A stretch of 20,503 bases of DNA from an uncultured Bacilli bacterium (lineage in GTDB: Bacteria; Bacillota_I; Bacilli_A; RF39; UBA660), in NCBI GenBank assembly GCA_934098445.1, contig CAKOOW010000022.1, positions 1 to 20,503 on the forward strand, given 5' to 3'. Position 1 is the stretch's first letter, and every line of letters begins with the position of its first letter. The notes beneath the pieces were generated by a model, which was given only the letters and a program-made list of their open reading frames with translations, made no database searches and was not told where the DNA came from. A program made the position numbers and the translations under genes. Positions 14,849 through 20,503 of the stretch are shown here, piece after piece.

Positions 14849-15907
14849 TCACATTCCTTCCATAAATAAAGATTCATACATTGCATTGATATTTTGCATA
14901 TATGCAGAAAAATTATCTAATTTAGCGGACTTTTCCCTAGATTTTTTTTGCTTATAAACGTAGTAATCATGATTGCATATCAATTCTGATACTTCATCAA
15001 TAAAATCTTTATCAATGTTGCATAATTTTCCGCAGGAGTTATCAACTATAGATGGCAACCCACCAATATTTGATACAACACATGGCACTCCTAATGTTAA
15101 AGCTTCAAAAGCAACTAGACCATAACCTTCAGTAGATGAAGTTAGCAAAAATATTTTAGAAGTAGCTAAATATGTGTATGGATTTTTTTTAAAGCCGACA
15201 AACTCTATATTTTCTTTTAAATCCATTTTATCTCTGTAATTAATAATTTCTTCGTACATTTCTCCATTGCCAACCCATACTGCTTTTATATTCGGTATTT
15301 TCTTCTTTAATTTGTATATAATATCAATAAATCTTTTGGGATTTTTTTGTTCAACTATTCTCCCAATACAACAAATATCATATATTTTATTATAATCGTC
15401 CTCAGATACCATATCTAAAATTTTTTTTCTGCTAACAGGATTTCCAACCATATCAATTTTATTTTTTATAAATTTTGAAAATATGTATTCATTTTCTATG
15501 GATGATGATACTGTCAATATTTTCTTTGCTCTTAATCCAGCATATAAATAAGCAATAGAATTTACATTAATTTTTTTAATCCAAGGAGCATTATTATGCA
15601 AGTGATTAATTATTGGAATCCTGGTGTTAGTTAACGCACAAATTACACTAGCAGTAAAATCATGTGCATGTAAAATATCTGGTTTATATTCTTTTATAAA
15701 TTTATTTATATTTTTAGTGTTCATTTTTTCAATTATATAATATTTTAATTTTTTTTCTTTTAAAACATCAGCTATTGGACCATCTTGTGTTACATAAATC
15801 ATATCGATATCTTTATAATTTTGTTTAAAATACTCCATAATTGTACAAACAACATTTTCTAAGCCAGAATAAATTTTAGAATTTATAATATGAGCAATTT
15901 TTATCAT
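14849..15907 (-). CDS. Family 4 glycosyltransferase
   Basis: A 352-aa retaining GT-B enzyme. The N-terminal acceptor domain starts with IKIAHIINSKIYSGLENVVC and includes DILHAHDF. The C-terminal donor domain has CCIGRIVEQKNPKRFID, AVWVGNGEM and the E-x7-E loop EGYGLVAFEA, followed by GVPCVVSNIGG, all as expected for GT4. The start is the ATG at 15907, one base after the upstream stop, with GGTGGTGA as ribosome binding site; a farther in-frame ATG at 15922 would sit inside the previous gene. It probably adds one sugar of the repeat unit; the donor is unknown. Confidence 0.92.
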   Translation of the reverse strand: MIKIAHIINSKIYSGLENVVCTIMEYFKQNYKDIDMIYVTQDGPIADVLKEKKLKYYIIEKMNTKNINKFIKEYKPDILHAHDFTASVICALTNTRIPIINHLHNNAPWIKKINVNSIAYLYAGLRAKKILTVSSSIENEYIFSKFIKNKIDMVGNPVSRKKILDMVSEDDYNKIYDICCIGRIVEQKNPKRFIDIIYKLKKKIPNIKAVWVGNGEMYEEIINYRDKMDLKENIEFVGFKKNPYTYLATSKIFLLTSSTEGYGLVAFEALTLGVPCVVSNIGGLPSIVDNSCGKLCNIDKDFIDEVSELICNHDYYVYKQKKSREKSAKLDNFSAYMQNINAMYESLFMEGM

Positions 15908-15908
15908 T

Positions 15909-17039
15909 TCATTCACCACCATTATATAGATTTAAATAATACTTTTCTAATCTTTTTGCTTCTTCTTTAATATTAAAGTTCTTAGCAGTCATTTCTTTAG
16001 AAGTATCTATTCTTTTATATTTTTTTACATCATTTAAGATATTATCTGCCCATTCTTCTGGAGTATCATTTAATGACATAAATTTAGTTATATCTAATAC
16101 TTTAGTTTCTTTAGTCATATCATCAGATAAATAACATAACAAGCCAGCTGCTTGAGCTTCTACACCTACTACCGGTAATCCTTCATATAAAGAAGGCAAT
16201 AAAAATACATCAAAAGCTTGATATAACTCATTAGCATCATTTCTTTGGCCTAAAAACTTAACACTTTCTTCTAAGTTTAAGTCTTTAACTTTGCTTTTTA
16301 TTTCTTCTAATAAAGGTCCTTGTCCTGCAAGTAAGAGAACTGAATTTTTATTCTTCTTATGTAGTTCATTGAATATATCTATTAAGAAAGTATGATTCTT
16401 TTGAGCAACAAATCTTCCTAAATGTCCAATTACTAAAGTGTCATCTTTAATGCCTAGTTCTTTTCTTTTCTTCTTTCTTAAAGATTCATTATATTTAAAC
16501 TTATCTAAATCAATAGCATTATTTAGTAAATAAACATTACCTTTATCATATTCTTTATTGCCAAATAACCATCTACCAGCAAGTTCTGAGCAACACATAT
16601 AATTGGTAGCAAAGACTTTACTAAATGGTCTTAATACTTGTTTCATAAGATTTTTCTTTTTCTCTTTTTTATTAGTAGTACTATGACTATGGGCTATTCT
16701 TACTGGAACACCTGCACACTTAGCCGCAAATAAACTAAATACTGACATAGTACTGATATGAGAATGTACTATCTTATAATTATTTTCTTTAAGAACTTTT
16801 TTTAATTCTTTATGATATTTAAAAGCTTTTTGATATGGTGGAATTATTATTACTCTCCCACTATTTTTTTCAATTAAGTCATATGGAATATTAGTTGAAT
16901 CTTCATCACAAATAAAATCAAATTGAATTTTAGACTTGTCCATTTCTAAAAATTCAGAAGTTACTACACTCTCAACACCACCAGCTATCATTTTTCCCAT
17001 AATATGTGCTACTCTTATAGGTTCTTCTTTATTTTCCAT
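15909..17039 (-). CDS. Family 4 glycosyltransferase, first gene of the EPS operon
   Basis: A 376-aa GT-B enzyme close in form to EpsF-type transferases. The N-domain has RVAHIMGKMIAGGVESVV and KIVHSHISTMSVF, and the C-domain has IGHLGRFVAQKNHTFLID, LLLAGQGPL and the E-x7-E loop EGLPVVGVEA. AAAGGAAG supports the ATG. It has a promoter about 60 bases upstream and is followed by the second GT4 gene with one base between stop and start. Its codon use (CTT, TCT, AAG) looks closer to that of the cps operon than do the genes downstream of it, which may mark the edge of an exchanged block; this is an impression, not a calculation. Confidence 0.93.
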   Translation of the reverse strand: MENKEEPIRVAHIMGKMIAGGVESVVTSEFLEMDKSKIQFDFICDEDSTNIPYDLIEKNSGRVIIIPPYQKAFKYHKELKKVLKENNYKIVHSHISTMSVFSLFAAKCAGVPVRIAHSHSTTNKKEKKKNLMKQVLRPFSKVFATNYMCCSELAGRWLFGNKEYDKGNVYLLNNAIDLDKFKYNESLRKKKRKELGIKDDTLVIGHLGRFVAQKNHTFLIDIFNELHKKNKNSVLLLAGQGPLLEEIKSKVKDLNLEESVKFLGQRNDANELYQAFDVFLLPSLYEGLPVVGVEAQAAGLLCYLSDDMTKETKVLDITKFMSLNDTPEEWADNILNDVKKYKRIDTSKEMTAKNFNIKEEAKRLEKYYLNLYNGGE

Positions 17040-17093
17040 ACATCTACTTCCTTTACTACAAAATAAAACAATAAACTTAATAAAGCATTTAAT

Positions 17094-17121
17094 ATTATAC
17101 TAATTATTTAGATAAAATCAA
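17094..17121 (-). promoter_or_regulatory. Promoter of the EPS glycosyltransferase operon
   Basis: On the minus strand TTGATT (17116-17121), 16 bases, TATAAT (17094-17099); reading the -35 as TTTGAT gives a 17-base spacer. The leader is about 50 bases. It lies just after the terminator of the gene upstream, so the seven-gene operon has its own start. Confidence 0.75.
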
Positions 17122-17150
17122 AGTAAAAATTAAATAATTAGTTAAAAAAC

Positions 17151-17210
17151 AAAAATTTCTTATAGCTATTAATATATTACCACATATACTAAGTAGTTGC
17201 TATAAGAAAT
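17151..17210 (-). terminator. Terminator of the 355-aa gene
   Basis: A perfect 12-base inverted repeat, ATTTCTTATAGC (17155-17166) with its complement at 17199-17210, and a 32-base AT-rich loop. On the minus strand it is followed by TTTTG and TTTTTT. The long loop is unusual for a terminator but the stem and T runs fit. Confidence 0.65.
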
Positions 17211-17223
17211 GTCTATTCAAAAT

Positions 17224-18291
17224 TTATTTTTCCTTGTTATCATCGCATAAATATTTTTGTTTATTCTCTAAAAACTTATCAATATTTGTTGTTTTATATT
17301 CTTTATCATTTATTTTTATTCTTGGAGCCTTAACAGCAATATTAAAGAGATCATTTGTAACAACATTTAAAGCAGCTTCAATATTGCTTTTAGCAATACC
17401 AGTATCTATATCCATTTCTTCAAGTTTTTTTATGACATCCGCACTATTTGATATTTCTTTCATCAGTTCCCCATTAATATTTAATCTACCCTTTGTTGAA
17501 TATGATGCATATAATTTTTCTATTATCTTTTTAAAGGCAAGTGCAATAAAATCTATTATAGCAGGATTGCCAAGAACGCCAGAAAGAAAGGATCCTGATT
17601 CAATTTTGACTATTTTAAGATGTGAACTTTCAACCTTAGAATTTAAGCTACATATCGTAGAATATGAACTGTCTAAATTTTTTAATAATTCTGAGAACTC
17701 GTCAACATTAAATTCGATATCTAAAAGCTGAACTTCAAGATACTTTAAATTTTCATTATTTTTTTCTATGTCAATTTTGTTATTGCCAATAATATTAATG
17801 TACTCTCTTATGTTATCCAAAATTTCAAAATACATAAGGCAACACAATTTAGTTTGGTTAAAAAAAGATTCAACATAGCTCATGTCATCATCGTTTTGAA
17901 TTATTTCTTGATAAATAGATGATAATTCTTGTAATGAATTTAATAAACTAAATATAATTGATGATTCAAAATTATAATTTCTAAATATATCAATAATATT
18001 TTGTCTAACATTAAGCAATACACTATAAAACTTTACAAAGTTAAACTCCTTTTTAAATTTAAAATATTTATCGCTATATGCCTTTACAAGACTAGGATCA
18101 TCCGCCTTCTTATTAACAGTATATAATGCTTGATATGTATTTATGTTAACATTACTCTTTAAAATGTCAACCATTAACTTTTGAGTTTCTTCTTCAGGTA
18201 TATGATTTTTAAGAAAACATATTGAATCATCTAACCTCATCAATTCATCACTTATCTCAGAATAATACTTTATTGCATTAATCGATAGCAT
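17224..18291 (-). CDS. Unrecognised 355-aa helical protein
   Basis: I do not recognise a family. Residues 1-230 are predicted mostly helical and acidic, with runs such as ILDNIREYINIIGNN and LKNLDSSYSTICSLNSKVES that could form coiled coils. Residues about 229-262 (LKIVKIESGSFLSGVLGNPA, then IIDFIALAFKKIIEKL) are the most hydrophobic part. They look like a strand-turn-helix or membrane-associated segment, and I have an impression of similar 'IESGS' segments in other bacterial proteins of unknown function. The C-terminus has KAPRIKINDKEYKT. The gene has its own strong promoter and its own terminator. It separates the priming transferase gene from the rest of the EPS operon. The ribosome binding site is weak. 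Confidence 0.78.
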   Translation of the reverse strand: MLSINAIKYYSEISDELMRLDDSICFLKNHIPEEETQKLMVDILKSNVNINTYQALYTVNKKADDPSLVKAYSDKYFKFKKEFNFVKFYSVLLNVRQNIIDIFRNYNFESSIIFSLLNSLQELSSIYQEIIQNDDDMSYVESFFNQTKLCCLMYFEILDNIREYINIIGNNKIDIEKNNENLKYLEVQLLDIEFNVDEFSELLKNLDSSYSTICSLNSKVESSHLKIVKIESGSFLSGVLGNPAIIDFIALAFKKIIEKLYASYSTKGRLNINGELMKEISNSADVIKKLEEMDIDTGIAKSNIEAALNVVTNDLFNIAVKAPRIKINDKEYKTTNIDKFLENKQKYLCDDNKEK

Positions 18292-18327
18292 ACTATATAA
18301 CTCACTTCTTTCTAAACTACATTAGCT

Positions 18328-18356
18328 ATTATATACTGCTTATATTAATTTCTCAA
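18328..18356 (-). promoter_or_regulatory. Sigma-A promoter of the 355-aa gene
   Basis: On the minus strand TTGAGA (18351-18356), 17 bases, TATAAT (18328-18333). It lies about 37 bases upstream of the ATG. Confidence 0.8.
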
Positions 18357-18450
18357 TATAAATATGTTCTTCAATAATAAATTTTTACAGAATAATCCTC
18401 TATAATAATCATTATGTTTGATATTACGCATCCATTAATAAGTAAACATT

Positions 18451-18477
18451 TTATAATCATCATAAATGATATTATAA
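18451..18477. repeat. 27-base palindrome in the divergent intergenic region
   Basis: TTATAAT (18451-18457) and ATTATAA (18471-18477) enclose ATCAT (18459-18463) and ATGAT (18466-18470). The element lies near the middle of the gene-free stretch 18292-18684, between the promoter of the 355-aa gene and that of the priming transferase, where an operator for both would be expected. AT-richness makes chance palindromes more likely. Confidence 0.4.
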
Positions 18478-18550
18478 TAGAAAATAATTATCTAAGTAAT
18501 TCAACTTTCACGATTCCAAATTCACCCATTATAAATACCATTCATAAAAC

Positions 18551-18574
18551 AAGATTATATTATTCCATAATCTT
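18551..18574. repeat. Inverted repeat upstream of the priming transferase promoter
   Basis: AAGATTAT (18551-18558) and ATAATCTT (18567-18574) with an 8-base centre, 60 bases upstream of the -10 at 18634. It could be a protein binding site. On the plus strand it is followed after a few bases by AAAAAAA, not T, so it is not a plus-strand terminator. Confidence 0.35.
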
Positions 18575-18633
18575 CAAGTAAAAAAATTATACTTTTCCTT
18601 AAAAAGGATATACCCAAGATATCATTTCTATGG

Positions 18634-18639
18634 TACAAT
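18634..18639 (+). promoter_or_regulatory. Extended -10 promoter of the priming sugar transferase
   Basis: TACAAT (18634-18639) preceded by TGG (18631-18633) on the plus strand; no good -35 at 17 bases. It lies about 45 bases upstream of the ATG, and GGGGAG is the ribosome binding site. Confidence 0.55.
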
Positions 18640-18684
18640 TATTGTGCTTTAAATTTATTAGTTGTAGTTTGGGGAGTAGATATT

Positions 18685-19353
18685 ATGAATAGTGAAGCAA
18701 CATTAGAAGAGACACAGTCTTTACATATCAAGAAGTATATTTATCTAGGAGCTAAAAGAATATTTGATATAGTATTATCCTTAATAGGTTGTATATTCTT
18801 ATTACCGATAGCACTTATTGTTAAGATATCATATATCTTAAATAATGATTATGAATCTATATTCTTTAGTCAAGATAGAATTGGTAAGAATGGAAAAACA
18901 TTTAAGTTCTATAAGTTTAGAAGTATGGTTGTAAATGCTGATGAGGTTTTAAAAGAGTTATTAAAGAATGATAAAGAAGCTAGAAAAGAGTATAAATTAA
19001 ATAAGAAGTTAAAGAATGATCCTAGAATTACTAAGATGGGTAAAATATTAAGAAGAACTTCTTTAGATGAGTTACCTCAACTTATAAATGTTTTAAGAGG
19101 AGATATGTCTTTAATAGGTAATAGACCATATTTACCTAGAGAAGAAGAAGATATGGGTATTTATTATGATACTATTCTTAAGACTAAACCTGGTCTTACT
19201 GGCTATTGGCAAGTCAATGGTAGAAGTAATACTACTTTTGAAGAAAGATTAAAATTAGAAGAATATTATTCTAATCATGCTAGTCTTAAGATGGATATTA
19301 AAATATTATTTAAAACTGTCTATGTAGTATTGTTCCATAAAGGAGCAGAATAG
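18685..19353 (+). CDS. Priming sugar-phosphate transferase (polyprenyl-phosphate hexose-1-phosphate transferase, short form)
   Basis: A 222-aa protein comprising only the bacterial sugar transferase catalytic domain, as in PglC and short EpsL-type enzymes. It has a basic, amphipathic N-terminus, then a reentrant membrane helix (about 26-52) with Pro41 placed to break it. Then come FFSQDRIGKNGKTF, KFYKFRSM (74-81), SLDELPQL (126-133, D128-E129 catalytic pair), GDMSLIGNRP (139-148) and PGLTGYWQVNGRS. By family knowledge it transfers a sugar-1-phosphate to undecaprenyl phosphate, starting the repeat unit. It is the only long gene on the plus strand, with its own promoter and terminator, and so is uncoupled from the other EPS genes. 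The sugar is not readable from the sequence. Confidence 0.94.
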   Translation: MNSEATLEETQSLHIKKYIYLGAKRIFDIVLSLIGCIFLLPIALIVKISYILNNDYESIFFSQDRIGKNGKTFKFYKFRSMVVNADEVLKELLKNDKEARKEYKLNKKLKNDPRITKMGKILRRTSLDELPQLINVLRGDMSLIGNRPYLPREEEDMGIYYDTILKTKPGLTGYWQVNGRSNTTFEERLKLEEYYSNHASLKMDIKILFKTVYVVLFHKGAE

Positions 19354-19355
19354 AA

Positions 19356-19391
19356 AATAACGCAAATGTTTAATTACTTGCGTTATTTTTA
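19356..19391. terminator. Bidirectional terminator between convergent genes
   Basis: A 10-bp stem AATAACGCAA (19356-19365) with TTGCGTTATT (19378-19387) and a 12-base loop. On the plus strand it is followed by TTTATT; on the minus strand by TTTTC. It starts right after the priming transferase stop, and its loop holds the stop codon of the minus-strand gene ending at 19370. Confidence 0.8.
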
Positions 19392-19717
19392 TTTAATTCA
19401 TCAGTTGTTGTTTCTTTTAAAGCAATTGATAATTTTACTTGAATAAATGTTTCCACTACCCTTTGAGCATTTTTAATTTCTTCACCTATATTATTTCCTA
19501 AATCATCTTTACCTGGATTTTGGTAATAGCATTTAACTTCTAACTTATATCTATATTTATTTATAATACTAACAACATAATTATGAACTTCATTTTGATT
19601 ACCAAAACCTCTTATTAAATTATGGTAGTAATTTATTAAAGTATTATCTTCTTCTATGGCCTCGTAAAGTTCTTTCTTTGTATTTTCATCATCTAATTTT
19701 GCTATTAATTCTTTCAT
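19370..19717 (-). CDS. Unrecognised 115-aa soluble protein
   Basis: No family recognised. The protein is hydrophilic and probably helical, with no signal peptide or membrane segment. The start MKELIAKLDDENTKKELYEA suggests an amphipathic helix, the middle has NLIRGFGNQNEVHNYVVSII, and the tail is polar (TTTDELNKNNASN). AAAGGAGGA gives an excellent ribosome binding site for the ATG at 19717. It follows the membrane-protein gene at 19760 after 42 bases on the same strand with no terminator between, so the two are likely one operon and may work together. Its stop codon lies in the loop of the terminator shared with the priming transferase. Confidence 0.72.
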   Translation of the reverse strand: MKELIAKLDDENTKKELYEAIEEDNTLINYYHNLIRGFGNQNEVHNYVVSIINKYRYKLEVKCYYQNPGKDDLGNNIGEEIKNAQRVVETFIQVKLSIALKETTTDELNKNNASN

Positions 19718-19759
19718 TATTATCCTCCTTTAAATCTATTTTCATAGCTTTTATCATAC

Positions 19760-20410
19760 TTATTTGCTAAATAACTTTATAACAAGATTAATAATATAAG
19801 GAGTTATAACTCCCAAAATATAAAAGAAAATATTATCCTTATTTCTTTCTATAAAAGCATTTTCATTATAAGGCCTGCATTTATCATATGTGCAGACTAA
19901 AAACATAATAAGCAATAAAATTGAACTCACAATAGTCATATAACATTTAAACTTAAATATAATCATTGATGATAGTTGAATTGCAAAGCAAGCCAACAGT
20001 AATGTGCTTTTCATTCGTTTAAATAAGCTTACAATATCAAAAGTAAATATATTTGATAGATTTAAAATCAAACTATCGGTTATCGTTGTTTGCTTGTTAT
20101 ACGTTAATTCCCAATTGTAAAAATAACGCTCAAATTCCAAATCAATAATATCTTCATCTCTAGTAATTAATCGTAAGTTAAAATCTTCTAAACGATTAAT
20201 ACCGCCATCTAAAAAGCAAAATAATTCATTAAAGTTTTTAAATTCTTGTTTTTGTTCTTCTACCAATTTATTAGTTTTTTTGGTTAAATTCACATTAATG
20301 CTTTTTACATTTAAGCCATCTATATTTTCTATTACATCTTTTAATTCTTCCAATTTTTTTCTATTTAGTTGTTTATATTTATATTCCTTTTTATATTTAT
20401 AATCATACAT
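19760..20410 (-). CDS. Unrecognised membrane protein with N-terminal cytoplasmic domain, 216 aa
   Basis: The first about 130 residues are polar, starting MYDYKYKKEYKYKQLNRKKL, with a mixed alpha/beta appearance (ITRDEDIIDLEFERYFYNWE). Three hydrophobic segments follow at about 137-155, 157-175 and 193-212. This is a soluble domain on a membrane base, seen in many effector and sensor proteins, but I do not recognise a family. The ATG at 20410 is preceded by AAAGGAG; an in-frame GTG at 20440 would place the start upstream of this site and inside the promoter, so it is rejected. An extended -10 promoter and a palindrome lie upstream; the 115-aa gene follows. Confidence 0.72.
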   Translation of the reverse strand: MYDYKYKKEYKYKQLNRKKLEELKDVIENIDGLNVKSINVNLTKKTNKLVEEQKQEFKNFNELFCFLDGGINRLEDFNLRLITRDEDIIDLEFERYFYNWELTYNKQTTITDSLILNLSNIFTFDIVSLFKRMKSTLLLACFAIQLSSMIIFKFKCYMTIVSSILLLIMFLVCTYDKCRPYNENAFIERNKDNIFFYILGVITPYIINLVIKLFSK

Positions 20411-20428
20411 AATTTCAACTCCTTTAGT

Positions 20429-20437
20429 ATTATAACA
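20429..20437 (-). promoter_or_regulatory. Extended -10 promoter of the two-gene unit
   Basis: TATAAT (20429-20434) preceded by TGT (20435-20437) on the minus strand; the -35 position is weak. It lies about 20 bases upstream of the ATG at 20410. Confidence 0.5.
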
Positions 20438-20469
20438 CACTATTAAATTTTCTAATAATTCTATTTAAA

Positions 20470-20487
20470 ATATGCAATTTTGCATAT
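20470..20487. repeat. 18-base palindrome upstream of the two-gene unit
   Basis: ATATGCAATTTTGCATAT is a palindrome of two 8-base arms around TT. It is centred about 45 bases upstream of the -10 at 20429, a suitable place for an operator or activator site. Confidence 0.45.
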
Positions 20488-20503
20488 AACTTTAATTACT
20501 GAG

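Noticed and set aside
1..20503. CRISPR arrays, insertion sequences, tRNA or rRNA genes.
   Set aside because: No regularly spaced direct repeats, transposase genes, terminal inverted repeats with target duplication, or tRNA/rRNA-like sequence were seen on reading the window.

Overview
The window looks like part of the chromosome of a very AT-rich, low-GC Gram-positive bacterium (Bacillota, probably a Bacilli lineage of the uncultured gut type). The basis is the base composition, strong AGGAGG-like ribosome binding sites, TTGACA/TATAAT-type promoters, and Gram-positive surface genes: sortase, a CpsB/C/D phosphoregulatory trio and VanZ. Several genes stop at TGA (cpsC, the sortase, two glycosyltransferases), so the standard code is used, not the mycoplasma code. 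This placement is inference; no rRNA or other marker gene is present.

Layout, left to right (nearly everything is on the minus strand, so transcription runs right to left). 1-898: start of an ABC transporter ATPase gene, preceded by a transglutaminase-fold protein whose catalytic Cys position holds Ser. 899-1310: no gene, but a compact transcription unit with an extended -10 promoter, about 260 nt of strongly structured RNA and one or two terminators; it matches no RNA family I recognise. 1311-2249: an ADP-ribosylglycohydrolase-fold protein that has lost its metal ligands. 2271-4498: a complete cpsC-cpsD-cpsB operon (chain-length/adaptor protein, tyrosine kinase, PHP phosphatase) with clear promoter and terminator. 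4502-4681: a 39-aa membrane miniprotein with its own promoter and terminator. 4681-7191: an overlapping three-gene operon of surface protein, class D-like sortase and VanZ fusion. 7366-8967: unrecognised 533-aa gene.

9073-17121: the main exopolysaccharide operon. It encodes two GT4 glycosyltransferases, a GT2 glycosyltransferase, an EpsG/Wzy-like polymerase, a polysaccharide pyruvyltransferase, a Wzx flippase and an FrhB-like iron-sulfur protein, ending in tandem terminators. 17151-18356: an unrecognised helical protein with its own promoter and terminator. 18634-19387: on the plus strand, the priming sugar-phosphate transferase, ending in a terminator shared with the convergent neighbour. 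19370-20487: two unrecognised genes (one soluble, one membrane) with an operator-like palindrome upstream.

The carbohydrate genes can be read as one Wzx/Wzy-type pathway. The plus-strand transferase loads the first sugar on undecaprenyl phosphate, the glycosyltransferases extend it, the pyruvyltransferase (perhaps with the FrhB-like partner) decorates it, Wzx flips it, the EpsG-like protein polymerises it, and CpsC/D/B control chain length and export by tyrosine phosphorylation. The most unusual items are the structured RNA unit at 993-1290 with mutually exclusive terminator and antiterminator folds, two pseudo-enzyme-like proteins flanking it, the sortase operon whose putative substrate lacks LPXTG, and the two orphan genes flanking the EPS operon.
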